A stretch of DNA of 64,000 nt from assembly GCA_033060915.1 (NCBI GenBank), contig CM065390.1:17952001-18016000 (forward strand). The letters are read 5' to 3'. The position numbers were made by a program, and so were the translations under genes. Source of the stretch: Euryodendron excelsum (taxonomy: Eukaryota; Streptophyta; Magnoliopsida; Ericales; Pentaphylacaceae). Position 1 is the first letter of the stretch. Every line of letters starts with the position of its first letter. The notes beneath the pieces are model-generated. The model was not told where the DNA came from, did no database searches, and was given only the letters and a program-made list of their open reading frames with translations. Positions 49,101 through 60,951 of the stretch are shown piece by piece.

Positions 49101-49694
49101 CATGTCAAGTCACATGATAATTTTGCATCTACTCTTTTATTTGATATTTTATATTTTAAGAGAGATAATAATATTTGATATTGTTGTAATTACTTTTTTA
49201 ATATAACAAACCACTATTAAGTGATACATGTACACAACACAGGTAAGTTAACTAGAACGGAATTTGATAAGTTAACCATAACGAATTTGAGATGCTCTTG
49301 CACTGTTTGAGCATTGGTTGATGTGGTGCGTATGGACGATATTGGCCAAAGCGGTGCCGTATCAATGATTCAATAACTATAGTTTGTATAACCTTATTAT
49401 ATGTTATATATATGCATATACTTTTGTTTTGGGCTGATGGCTTGACCCAAGGTCCAATTGTTCCTTTCCCCTTCAACCCACTATCGCTCTCTCCTTGGGC
49501 GGGTTGGGTTGGACTAAGGGAGGTCTTGGCCCACTTCATTTCCCGCCTCTGTTTCAATTCACTCTGTTGTCTGTTCTGTAGCTAGAGAGACAGAGAGAGA
49601 GGAGAGCGGGAAAGCTTAGAGAGAGCAAAGATCGGCAACTGTAGAGAGAGAAAGTAAGAACGAGAGAGGAGCAATAAGAATAGGGTTTCTCTCG
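45081..49694. other. Long AT-rich intergenic region upstream of shugoshin
   Basis: I see no gene. A (GA)n tract lies at about 46131-46166 and a (TA)n tract at about 46685-46706. A stretch at 46390-46620 repeats the phrase AAATTTTTACC / AAAATTCAAGAATTT in diverged forms, as in decayed transposon ends. The last 250 bp before the ATG are GA-rich and probably the shugoshin promoter and leader. Confidence 0.5.
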
Positions 49695-52126
49695 ATGTCG
49701 GGCACTGAAAGCTTCTTCGTTCTTGATTCAGAGAACAGCATCGTTGGAGGTACTCCGACCGTAGCCCTAATTCTCTCAATTTCTTGATTATTTTATCTTT
49801 TACTTGGTGTTAGTGGTCTCAAACTGGTCAATTATTTAATAACACAACACCAAATCTAGATCCAAAATTTTAGGTTAGTTGATACCGTCCCATAATTGCA
49901 ATGAAACTTCATTTCCCATATATTTGTGTTGTTGTTGTAATTTTGATTTCATATGGGTTATTTGAGAGTTGGCTATATCCCGAATTTGTTAATTTTCATT
50001 ATTGAATCTCTGATTTAGTGCAAATATTTCCATTTCGCAAGCACTGTTAGGGTTTCCATTGTTTTATTTATTCTTGTAATCAGAATCAGTTTGGTTAATG
50101 GAGACTTACCCAATTTGTTATTGTCATATATGACTTGATTAAATCTCCAATTTTGTATTAGAACTTCATATATGACTTGACTAGTGGCCTAAAAACCCTA
50201 TTGTGTTGAGGTATGTGACCGTTGGCCTAGTACTCATCTTCGTATCAGATGCTTCAATCTCAAAATGTGTGTTTTAGCTTCGTATCTCGGTTATCTACGA
50301 GGATATTTAAGGTAAGAGCTTGCTCAGTAACTCTAAAATTCGGTATTGATATCAGATAAACCTAAAGTAGGGAAAACAACAAAGGGCTCATTGGGAAGTG
50401 CTGCAAGGAAAAGACTTGGTGACATAAGCAACTTGCCACAACAACCGAAACCTTCAACCCAAGTTGACAAGGAACAATTTGTCTCAAATACTACTAAAGA
50501 ATACATTGACCAACTCCAAAAGGTATAGCTCTTGTGGGTTTAATAACGTTGTTTTTGGAGTTACTGTGTTGTTCATCTTTTAGCTCAGTGGCATTATCCA
50601 AAACTTTCTTCAGGAAAATTTGACGCTGATGAAGCTTTTAGTGGATAGAAAGTATCCTTTTATGATCAATTTGCTTCTTTTTGTCGTGGGTTATCCTTGT
50701 TGGGCATTAATAAATGTGCTTCATCCCCAAATTGATAGTTCCATTGGGGCCTTTCAGAGTTTTCTTGTTTGAGGTTTTCCTTGATCTGGTTGATAGTAAA
50801 ATCATTGAATTGAATGGAATGGAGTTACAGAAACAAAGAGTCAATTTGCAGAAGCTGCAGCAACAGAATTTGCAACTCGCTCAAGCAAATAGCCAGATGC
50901 TAGTGGTCTGTTTTCCTTTCTCATGCTTGAAAAATCATTGACCAGTATTCTTATAGTTTGTATGAACTTTTTTTTATAAATTTGGAATCTTGGTGACATA
51001 GATTCTATTGTTTCTTTAACTTTGCAGGAACTTAATTCAGGTAAAGATAGGGTAAGTTCTTATTGACATCCAAGTTAGTGGATGGCATTCACATGAAGTT
51101 TAACTTCTGGCTCTCACTATGTCGTATAGCTTCTGCTAACTCGCTGTAGAGCTTCAATTTTTTTCAGCTAAAAGCACTGCAGCACGAGCTTGGATGCAAA
51201 AACGGTTTGGTCAAAACAAAAAAAATGGAACTGGAGGTCAGTCTAGCTTGTATCCTCTTCCATTATCAGCACTCAGACAAGTTTATCAGAGTGTTTTTCT
51301 ATTCATTAATATCATGGTTTTGTTTTCTCAGGAGAAAGCAAGAATGACAACATGTCAAAAACTGGACAATCAGGTATTTAAGCAAATCTTTTCAGTGATT
51401 TCTCATTTACATTTTTTATGAAGGTCCTCATTTTACTGCTGTTTATTTTCTCATTTCTCCCTTCACTATCACCAGGTGGGAACTAGCATGTCTGAGGAGG
51501 TCAGGGAGTCCTCAGAACCAGATAGAGCTAAAAATAAACTCTGCAATACCAACAGGAAGCAGCAATCAAAAAGTCAGTGTAACTTCTGGAACCAGATGTT
51601 CCATTTGAGAAACTGATTTAGTTTTGTGACCTTCTGGTCTCTCGCTTGTGGCAGGTTTGGGCCTTTCTATTGTTAAACAAGTACAATTGAAGGAGAAAAC
51701 TGATAACAAAAGGTTGTTCAGGGATGCTACATTGCATATTTTGCATTAATATTTTGTTGGAATCTCTTTTCCACTATTTATCTAGAACAACAGGAGAATT
51801 ATCTTCGCTTTTCTCATCTCAGCAGGGTTTGTTTGAGAAGGCAATCTGCTAGATTTAAATCTGAAGAACCAGTGTGTACAGAAGACATGTTTGAGATAGA
51901 TGATTCCAAAATCCGTCCGTGTTCTCTGCATGATGATGAAATGCAGGAAGATGGTTCAACTTCCATGTGTCCATCAGGTAAAAAGGATGACAAAGCAAGC
52001 AGTAGTGGCTCAAATGATGAAGCTCATGAACTTTGGAGGTCTTCTATTGGACGACCATTGCGTCTAGCAGCCAAAAAGGTTGAGTCCTACAAGGAAATTC
52101 CACTTAATGTGAAAATGCGGAGGTGA
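49695..52126 (+). CDS. SGO1: Shugoshin, centromeric cohesin protector
   Basis: Ten exons: 49695-49749, 50356-50522, 50614-50651, 50797-50902, 51028-51051, 51168-51236, 51332-51373, 51476-51572, 51655-51712 and 51826-52126. All have GT-AG borders with consistent phases, giving 318 residues. Shugoshin recruits PP2A to pericentromeres and keeps REC8 cohesin from separase in meiosis I. The N-terminal third has ARKRLGDISN and a coiled coil (TKEYIDQLQKENLTLMK, LLVDRNKIIELNGMEL, QQQNLQLAQANSQML, about residues 60-135), the dimer/PP2A-binding part. The C-terminal basic SGO motif RSSIGRPLRLAAKKVESYKE lies in the last 33 residues, followed by KMRR and the stop. Exons 1 and 2 join as VG-DKPKVGKTTKGS. 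The central region is Ser/Asp/Glu-rich. Plants often have two paralogues; I cannot say which this is. The start is the first ATG and gives MSGTESFFVLDSENS. Confidence 0.93.
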
Positions 52127-54651
52127 GACAAATCTTTTCTAGGCCAAAATTTCATTGAAAGTAGCAGAAAAGCATAGGACCAAACTCTTTACGTTTGACT
52201 GTTCTCTTCCCCTCTCAAAATTGTTGTTTGTGATGCTTGGTTGTTCAGATTATTTTTGGCTGTTGACCCACTGTAGATTTAAAACTAGAGTGTTTCTTAC
52301 TGCATCATCTGCAGATGATAACTAGAAATATTGAAGTGGACAGGTTTATATGATTGAGTTGTAATTCGCCAAACTATACTTTCGAGCTCATTACAAAGTT
52401 GCATGATGAATGAAATACTGAATTGATTTTGCATTTCTTATACCTGCATATCACAATACATATATAGATGCATGCATATATAAATTTGTATATATCTCAT
52501 ATTATGGAATGAAACTAAAGACAGGAGTATAGATTGTGAAGTAGTGCCTGGTTAACTTCATCTGTGGATGGAGTATTAGTTTGTTTTATAGTCACGCAAC
52601 GATTCAAATTTGTTGTAGGCATATGTTGTGAGAAATATTGAGCCTTCGAGTTTCCAAAAACTAAGGTTAAAGGGTGGAGATTGCTGATTCCTTCAGAATG
52701 CGCTGATCACTTTGTTTGTATGGTATTACTCCTTGGAGAGGATAGCATGTATTTGTTCGACAAAGTATATTGAATTTGCTTAGTGATGGTGCTTCACATC
52801 AAGTATGTGGAATACAATATTTAGATTTCAGAGATGTTCACACAGAAAATGTAACTCTATATACGAAATCATGTCTTACTATTTCTCACTACATAATTCA
52901 CATAGCGAACCTTTAATCTTTCATTTAATAATATCAACTGATCATGTCCAACTATTATTCAGTATTCACAGCTAGTCTCCCCAAATGTAAGTTGCCAGAT
53001 ATTTCTCTATAAGAGTGTTGCAAATCAAAACAACACAAAAACCATAAACGTTAGTCATACTTGAGAAACAGTGATAGAACCAAGTTATAGAGATCATAGC
53101 CTAGACAATCAATTTGAAGTAGCATACTTACAAATTTAGATAAACCAAACGAAACTCATGAAACTATCAATGGAAACATTATAAGCGAAAAGGACCAAGA
53201 AAAAAAAAATTAGAAGAGAGGAAACTACAATGGAAAAAGGATTATCTTGCATAATGAAAGCATAAAAGGGGGGTTGTGTATCAATAACATTTTCTCAAAG
53301 TCAAATATGGTAATCCAATACGGATTATCATATTTCATACACCTATGTGGAAATGTAATTAATATTAAATAAAAATTCTAGGAAAAAGGTTCAAGTGTTG
53401 AATGAGTAACAAACATTTTTCTCATGTTAGAGAAGTGAGAAATGCAGCTTTCCATTTTCCCAATGAAGTCCGATTTTCTGTTCTGCAGCGAGTTTCCTAT
53501 CCTTAAAAAAGTTGACTGGCCTTCTTAAGATGATAGCTCTGCCCAGCCAGTTTCAAATTCATACTGTAATATTTGTGCAGGCCATCTTGTACAACTATTC
53601 CAACCGGATTCGTTGTTTTAGTCAGTGTGTCCTGCTCTCCTTGTTGAGGATTTGGGAGAATATGCAGTTCAAAATTTTGATTAGGTAACTGAATAAATTC
53701 ACCTCTCAGGTCAGATTTAGCAAGCAATTTAGTGATAGCTAGGCCATTGTTGAGTAGATGGTGGCTCAATTGTCTGGTTTTGTCTATTTTCTCCCATGAA
53801 ATCATCATACTGTATTGTATTTCCTTCCATCGCACAGACCGATCTAGAAAGTTTGCTTAGCTATGGAACCTGCAGAAAGAGCATACGATGTTCATTCGTA
53901 GATTGGTTATATATATATATATTGTTCATTAATGCCTACTACCACCCCCTCATGCGAAAAACTAATCATAATAAATAAAAATATTACTCTCATTTATGGT
54001 ATATGCATTTACTTAGTATATTACATGTTAATGCCGAAATTTACACATCTTTTTTTTTTATATTGATTTAGTGAATATTTTTCTGTTATGCATATGTTCA
54101 TACAATATATATTTACCTAATTTTCACTTTCATATTGGTGCATGAATATGATTCTATCTTTGTTATTGCTTGAAAGATTTTCCTATTTTCACCTTAATGC
54201 GAGTTAATCCTCTATAAACTAAAAGGAGAGCTCTTGCAGGTGAAAAGGGAACTCTTGAAGGATTAGTAACATACGATGATCATGGTGATTGAATGAACAC
54301 TAACCATTATTAAGAAGGAACAGCGAAGAATTTCATATATGGCAGGCAGTGGCAGACCCATGTTTTTTGTTTGAGGGGGCCAAGCAAATTTTTTTTGTTG
54401 AAATAAGGGCTGAGGTCTAATTTCTTGAAATTTTGGGCTGAGGGGCTATAGACAATATTTTATCCTAATGCTGTATTTAGATTAAGGATTTGGTAAGGAA
54501 AAAAAAAAGAAGATATAAAATTACATTGTATGTTTGCTTGTTAAAGAAAATAAAGAGGGTCCAAAAAAAAAAGAAAAAAAAAAGAAGGGGGTTGTGTCCC
54601 TGCTGGCCCCTTGTATTTGCTGATGTATGCAAGTATGGTATATGCAAGAAT
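52127..54651. other. Intergenic region after shugoshin
   Basis: No recognised gene. It holds the shugoshin 3' UTR and a 110-codon minus-strand ORF (53835-53503, listed separately). A GGCAGTGGCAGACCCATG sequence at 54345 resembles a hAT-type terminal repeat. Confidence 0.45.
53503..53835 (-). CDS. Unrecognised small ORF, doubtful gene
   Basis: 110 open codons (MRWKEIQYSMMISWEK to YHLKKASQLF). The composition is balanced and protein-like (for example NFELHILPNPQQGEQD and VVQDGLHKYYSMNLK), unlike the AT-rich surroundings, but no family comes to mind. It could be an exon of a dead gene or a chance ORF. No promoter or partner exon was seen. Confidence 0.2.
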   Translation of the reverse strand: MRWKEIQYSMMISWEKIDKTRQLSHHLLNNGLAITKLLAKSDLRGEFIQLPNQNFELHILPNPQQGEQDTLTKTTNPVGIVVQDGLHKYYSMNLKLAGQSYHLKKASQLF

Positions 54652-54783
54652 TTCATGTAGGAAAGCAGAGACACTATTCAAGAGTTCTACGGGTGGAGAT
54701 GGAGAATTGGAATTGGTAAGAAGGCTAGAATTTGGGAGGATTCTTGGCTTTCGGGGAACAGAACTTGCAAAGTTGTCACATTT
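54652..54783 (+). pseudogene. LINE (non-LTR retrotransposon) ORF2 fragment
   Basis: The plus frame reads ESRDTIQEF then GWRWRIGIGKKARIWEDSWL and SGNRTCKVVTF, the phrase found after the RT domain in plant L1-type LINEs and their pseudogenes. One in-frame stop precedes it. Only about 130 bp remain. Confidence 0.65.
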
Positions 54784-55367
54784 CAAATTCTAGAGTTATC
54801 ACATCATTTTCTAAATTTTTAGGGTTAGAAGTGCAATTTTTCAAAAATTTGATTCTATTTTTTGAAAAATTCGAAACTGTTAGGTTGGAAATAGTATTTT
54901 CTAAACTTTTTTCAAAATTTAGTTTTATTAAAGAATTATATTAGAAAATTTAGTTTGGAAATAGTGTTTTTCAAACTTTTTCTATACCCTACTCTTTAGT
55001 ACTCACCATTTTCAAAAATAACTTTCAAAGCATCCGATCCACATTATTTCGTCTAAATAATGCCCCTTGTCTTAGATCGCACAATTCATGTTTAATCAAG
55101 ACAACAAATGTGTGTTGGTCTCTGACAATTGACATTTTTCTTTCACTTTTTTAAGGGCTCGAGGGTTGTTTACATTATCAGCAGTAATGCGTAATGTGTT
55201 GTGAGGTTATAGATAACCTCCTGAATGAATTGCTTTGCATGATGATAGTTTTTCAAATTTTCAAGTAAAAGTGAAAAATTATGAAACTAAATTCAAGCCA
55301 TGCACCAGTGTTTTTTTGGCTTTTTTTTTCCCTCTCTTTTTCTCAATGTTAAGGTATGCATGTCATG

Positions 55368-55555
55368 CATCGGAATCAGTTGATCAAGACAGTGTTTAAG
55401 TTTTGTGGAAAACTTGAACTAAACTCTTGCAAGATTATAGCAGTAGAATCAAGGAATCCCATCCATCGGAATCAGTTGATCAAGACAGTGTTAAGTTTTG
55501 TGGAAAACTTGAACTAAACTCTTGCAAGATTATAGCAGTAGAATCAAGGAATCCC
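55368..55555. repeat. Nearly perfect two-copy 96-bp tandem duplication
   Basis: 55368-55460 and 55464-55555 differ by a single T deletion by eye, separated by ATC. They start CATCGGAATCAGTTGATCAA and end CAAGGAATCCC. Confidence 0.95.
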
Positions 55556-56481
55556 TAGGTTATTATGGAATTGTATCGCACTGGTCACAACAAATTGGCA
55601 ATTAGGTTGGTAATAGAGCAAATTCAATAAGGGTTAGGCTAAATTGTATCTCGCTTGTAATAGGAAAACTCAACCTCATATTCTGTTCTCAAACTAGTGA
55701 CGGGTTAAACTTTTCCATTCACCCTATCCCACTTAAGTTAATCGAGGTTCGAGTAAGAACAAGTAGCCTGTATAAAATTTTAAAGTATAAATAAATCTCT
55801 AAAAATAAAAAATAATGCAAATTATACAAACACTAATACAATACAAAATCGAGAAAGAAATAGCCTAGAACTCAATAATAAAAAGTAATATTAAAATCAT
55901 AATGTTTACTTATATATTACGGATATTTGGTACAATGAAATATAATGTGAGTATTTAAGGCTTTCATGATATAATAGAGACAAGTTTGGAGTGGAGTAAC
56001 TTAAACCTTACCTTATCCCAATTCTGTATTGAACTTGTTTTCTTTCCCATACCTCCGCCCTCAATCCATTTATTTATACTCCAAACATTTCCTATTATAA
56101 GTGGGGTGAAGCAAGGTTCAAATTTTTCAAGTCTAATTGCTATCTTTGGGAATAAGTGCAATTTTTGAGCTTGTTATATCTCACTCATGAAGTCGGGTTT
56201 TGAAGTCCAACAACCCTTCCCCGAGATATGTGATGGTGTCTTTCTTATACTAAAGAAAACGTGCAATTACGCCATGAGACACTCCCAAAACAAATAACCG
56301 CGTTGGTGCCCGAAGAAAAAGAAATATTATTATAAAAACTTAGAAAGTTGTTATTAAAAGTTGGGTAAAGTAAAAGTGGCTTTATCAGGCTTGTTGACTA
56401 TCAACATTCATTTTTCGGCTGCCATATACTGAGATGTTAATCTAACAGTTATGGATATGTGTGTGACTGTAATGTGCATAA

Positions 56482-56565
56482 CGTTTTTAGTTAAGAAAGA
56501 TCACATAGTAGCATTAAAAAATCCGTTTTTAGTTAAGAAAGATCACAAAGTAGCATTAAAAAATC
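56482..56565. repeat. Two-copy 42-bp tandem duplication
   Basis: 56482-56523 and 56524-56565 both read CGTTTTTAGTTAAGAAAGAT then CACA(T/A)AGTAGCATTAAAAAAT, with one substitution. Confidence 0.95.
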
Positions 56566-56845
56566 CCCAAAGCTACGCCGAGACTACAACCGCTACTTGC
56601 CCAATAGTACAGCGCCTTCCTCCCTGACTTGACTTTCCTAGTTATAAAAATAAATGTGGTAAACGATCGAGTAATATACTAGTAATAAATCAATAGTTTT
56701 AAACTTTCAACTATAGTCACAAAAATGGGAAACATTAGTAGAAGACATTAGGGGAAGTAAAAACCGAAAATGTAGTAAAAAAATAAGAAGAAGCAAGAAG
56801 CAAGAAGCGAAAAATAATTAAGAAACTTAATAGAAATCTTATTAA

Positions 56846-57427
56846 GAGTCCGTTTGCAAAAAAATTTTCTATCTAAATAAGCTGCTTAAAAAGATATAAA
56901 GAATGACTGTAGTGGGTGGCGGCGACGGTGGTGTTGGGTGGTGTGGTAGTGACTGTAGTGGTGGTAGGTGGGGGTGGTGGGTGGTAGTGGCGGTTGACGG
57001 TTGGTGTTGGTAGAAGATATTTTAAAAATAAGGTATGATAAGAACAACCACGACTGTTCAACATAGTCAGTGGTTGTCAGCCACCTCACCTGGGTCTCAC
57101 CTGCTGCAGGTGAGACCCAGTTGAGGTGCAGGTGAGATCCAGTTAAGGTGGCGAACAACCACTGGTTGTGTTAGACAGCCGTGGTTGTTTTTAGCAATTA
57201 TTTTTAAAAATTTGATAAATTTCATTAATTTTCAATATAGTGATTTAAGCACAAAAAGCATTAAATTTTTAGCTTTTTTTTCTTATAAGCTTATTAGGCT
57301 AAAAAAGGTTTTAAAAAAAAAGCTATCTTTTCTTTAAGCTAAAAAAGCACTCAACCAAACACTTCATGCTTTTTTTTAAGCAAAAAGTCAAATAAGCTCA
57401 AAAAATAAGCTACTCCGAAACGGACCC
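56846..57427. mobile_element. Tourist-like (PIF/Harbinger) MITE with internal hairpin
   Basis: The left end is GAGTCCGTTTG; the right end read inward is GGGTCCGTTTC. Both flanks are TAA (56843-56845, 57428-57430), the TWA duplication of this superfamily. Further inward both arms share AATAAGCTNCTT-like sequence. The 582-bp interior holds a GGT/GGC-rich run (56910-57005) and a strong palindrome (57044-57191). No coding region. Confidence 0.75.
57044..57191. repeat. Long imperfect hairpin inside the MITE
   Basis: A perfect 15-bp inverted repeat (CTGGGTCTCACCTGC, then T, then its complement; 57090-57120) sits at the centre of longer imperfect arms: AACAACCACGACTGT...CAGTGGTTGT on the left and ACAACCACTGG...CAGCCGTGGTTGTT on the right. 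Confidence 0.85.
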
Positions 57428-57430
57428 TAA

Positions 57431-59092
57431 GAAGCTTTCGTGAAATTACCTTTAAGAAACTTAGTGGAGATGCTTGAAAAATTTAATGAAAATCTACATA
57501 AATAATTTCATAGATACTAAGTTGGAACATAAGGAAAAAATGTATAAAAATTAATATTTCAAGCTTCTAAAGCGTTTCTTCTAAGTTTTTCAAAAGTTCT
57601 AATTAAGTATTTCAAGAGTTTTTTAAACGTTTTCGAAAATTTTCAAACGAGTTTTGTACTCATACTGGCAACGCGCTTTCTCCTCCCAAATGAGTTTTTT
57701 AGCAACTGTGATTTCAACTTTCAACACCATACGAAGGAGCAAAAAACAGAAGAAAATACACCGTGCGCAATGGCCAAAATTCAAATTCCATATTGGTCAC
57801 ATTGAAATGACCAATGCGTCCTCCCATTAGCAGCTCAGGACATTAATCTGGGGGAAACTATTAGTCATAAGCCACGATATTTTTTTAACCAGTACTAGGT
57901 CACTTGACTTATATATATATATAGTTTATAAAAAGGTCTTTAAAGCAAATAGCTATTTAAAATGGATATTTATAAATTTTCTAGGGGAGCAAATTGAGAA
58001 ATATTTTTAAGACCATATGCAAAAATCCCAATTTTAAAAGTTTGAGGGATAGCTGCTCCTCTAGCCCTACATAGCTCCGCTACTGCTTGTTCTAGTTCTT
58101 GCCAAGACAAGATGCTTGAATGACATAGACTGAGCACAAATTTGATCTTTGATATTGTTTGTACAAGAAGATAGAATGCCTTCAAGTTAAAATTTGCCTT
58201 CTCATGCTTGTCAATCCAATTAAACTTCTTATTGGTATGGCATTTCCTAGTCAACTATGGCATAAAGTTAGTGATGGCATAGGACAAATATTTAGTGATA
58301 CAATAATATCAATTATGCTTATTCGGATTCAAAATTTGTAATGGGGACCCATTGAATACTACCTACGGGATGTTTTCCTACCATGCAACTTCTTCTAGTG
58401 TATTAAATATATGCCTCTTAATCGTAAAGCTGACCTAGTAGTTGGTTAGTCCACGTGTTAACCATAAAGTCTCAAATTTCATTTTTTTTCATTGCATCTT
58501 CCTTTTCTTTTCTCACTTGTGTGGAGACATGATGCTCAAAAAGGTGCTTTACACAAGAAAATGGATAAAGTTACTCTTTACAAAAGCTGCTTCTACAACT
58601 CATAAATTCATCATTCAAAGCTTCAATTGGATACCAACATATAGAATGCTATATGTGTGTGTATATATATAAACAGAGCAGTGAGGAGGGAAGGATCCAC
58701 AGCTTGGAAAGAACTGAGCATTTCATTCTTTAGTTGGATCAATGATATGAAGATGCAGGGCGGACGCGGAACGCGTTTTCGGCATTACATAAAGTACTGA
58801 ACCAGTCAAAATGGAAGCTTGATATTCTTTTTCTCTTCAAGGATCACTTTGTTGTCCAAAAGAGATCCACGAGGACCCTACCCTTCTCTCTCTCTCTCTC
58901 TCTCTCTCTTCCTTCCAAAATACGTTTTCGCTCGCTTTATCGGGCTAGAGGAAGAAAAAGACGCAAGCAACAAAAACAAAAAACTTACTCCATAATTACA
59001 TAATTTCCTGTCATATCATCTTCTAGTAGTGGCCCAATTTGAGCAGGATAGTCCACACACAAAATTCACACTTTGGTCATTCTCTAAAATAG
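57431..59092. other. Intergenic, no gene recognised
   Basis: AT-rich. A TAGCTCCGCTACTG end at 58073-58086 resembles an inverted hAT-type terminus, and a (CT)n tract lies at about 58886-58909. Confidence 0.45.
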
Positions 59093-59305
59093 CTAGTTTA
59101 TCAGTGCATTTGTTACCCTCTCCCAAGATGTGTTTGAAGGAGCAATTGCACATCCTAAGATGAATCTCGCATCCTCCACCATTGATCTGAACGTCAAGCT
59201 TTGTTCTGAATCAGTTTCCACAGCAGTTCCATTAAAGCCTTTTTGCAAGACGATGGTAAGGCCTTTGAAGATGCCTCATATTTCAGCTTCTAGACTGGAG
59301 CAGAC
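59093..59305 (-). pseudogene. RNase H-like (RVT_3) fragment
   Basis: The minus strand reads SSLEAEI-stop-GIFKGLTIVL, then AVETDSEQSLTF, and in another frame CSFKHILGEGNKCTDKLA. These match the successive parts of the plant RVT_3 RNase H fold (LEAELWG, ESDS, HVxREGNxCADKLA). A stop replaces the expected Trp and there is a frameshift. It is probably a LINE-derived remnant. Confidence 0.6.
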
Positions 59306-60170
59306 TGGAGCTTTCCCTTACTTCAGAAAATAATTCCTTTTTTGTTAGGGCAATGCTATACCATTAAAAAATTTATACAAAATTTTTGAATAAAATAATG
59401 TGGTTGAACGATAGTTTATCATTTTAAAATGAAGCATCCATCTTGATGACTCTTCATTATTAAAAATGTCATCGTTATATTATTTTGATGAGATTTTCTA
59501 CAAAAGTTTTATAGAATAATAGCATTTCCCTTTTAGTTATCATCTGAATCATTTGAGGTTCCTCTGTAAGAGTCAAAAAAGGAAACCTAATCTCATGCTC
59601 TCAAAGGAAAAAAGCTTCATTGATCAAATGACTTTAATCATTTCATCGCACAACTTTTTCCCTTCTAGTCTGACCCCAGGAATCTAATAACCAATATTGC
59701 TCCCATTCATCTCCAACAGAACTCATTGATCCTGGTATGTAACTACATCCCAGCTAACATGGATTTTAATTTACTGAGTACTCGAAAAAAAAAAAAAATT
59801 TGTGTTCTCATACAAATTGTTCACACAAATCTATCAGAGCCGTTCTCTTTAAACCCAAAAAAAAAAAAAATACTCATTATTATGATGTGTCTTAATTACA
59901 AAAATGACACTGGATCATCATTCTGGTGGAAAGAATTATTATTTTTCAACCAAGAATTATGGTCCTTGTGCACCAATATTATAGAGACTAACCAAGCAGT
60001 ATGGCCTTTTCATGCTATTGGCCACTTTGTGTTTTTGTCTTTCCCATGTCCCATGAAAAAAAAAAAAGCTGAAGAGAGAGAAAACCAAGTACTTAAAAGT
60101 TAAAACCTTATAAGAAGTGAGAGAACCAAAGATAGGTATCTCTCTATATTCTCTGATTGTATTAGAAGGA
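59306..60170. other. Upstream region of the DUF1635 gene
   Basis: No gene. It contains poly(A) runs near 59786 and 59860 and is presumably the promoter region of the following gene. No clear TATA box could be assigned. Confidence 0.4.
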
Positions 60171-60951
60171 ATGGAGGATCAATGTAGTCCTCTGAGCTGG
60201 GGTTATTACTACCAAGAAGAGGTCAGACTATGCTTTCAATTCTTTACAATGAAGACCTTATTGAGTTTTTTTTTCTTTTGGGTGATGCTCATTCTTTTCA
60301 TGTAATTGACAGGGAATTGAGGAATACTTAAAGCATTCTCTCTTGTACACAACTTTGGAGCTAGAGACAACAACTCTCTCTGCTCATGAGGAAATTGCAA
60401 GAAAAGAAGATGAACTGATCCATCTCAGAGATCTCTTGACTAAGACCATCAAAGAAAGAGATGAAGCCCAAGAAAAATGCCAACTGCTGAAGTTGGAGAA
60501 AGTCGTACTCCAACAAGGGACTATTAGAAAAGAAGATGAACTAAAATGGGGAGGACCCAAAAAGGGAATTTCATCTTCAGATTCCAGAGAAAACATAGCC
60601 TCAGCAGGTATGTATCACATCCCACAACCATCATTACCACCACCACCTCAAGTGACTAAGAAGTTAGTAGTCAAGAAGCCATTGCCGGAAAATGGGAAGT
60701 TCTTGCAGGCGGTAATGGAAGCCGGGCCGCTCCTGCAAACACTCCTCCTAGCAGGACCACTCCCACAGTGGCAGCACCCACCTCCCCAGCTCAACTCCAT
60801 GGAGATCCCACCGGTGACCATCACTTCTCCAATTAGTACAAGTGGTGGTTTCAGTAAGAAGAGGTTTTTGGTGCCCTTTGAAGCCTCTGATTCTTCCCCA
60901 AACACCAAGTATCAAAAGGTTGTTCACCAATCTCCATTAATCAATGGCTAG
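60171..60951 (+). CDS. DUF1635-family protein
   Basis: Two exons, 60171-60221 and 60313-60951, with donor GAAGAG|GTCAGA and acceptor TTGACAG|GGAATT, phase 0, 229 residues. The N-terminus (MEDQCSPLSWGYYYQEE-GIEEYLKHSLLYTTLELE) and the coiled coil that follows (EEIARKEDELIHLRDLL, IKERDEAQEKCQLLKLEK; about residues 15-85) are the hallmark of plant DUF1635 proteins. The rest is Pro/Ser-rich and low in order (QPSLPPPPQ, LLQTLLLAGPLPQWQHPPP) and ends KKRFLVPFEASDS...SPLING. The family has no settled biochemical role, so I give none. An in-frame upstream reading without a family match makes the ATG at 60171 the better start. Confidence 0.85.

Larger units (their letters stand above)
54784..56845. 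other. Intergenic, no gene recognised
   Basis: AT-rich. It contains two local tandem duplications, listed separately. Diverged repeats of TTCAAA(C/A)TTTTTT and TTAGTTTGGAAATAGTGTTT lie at 54830-54990. Confidence 0.5.
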
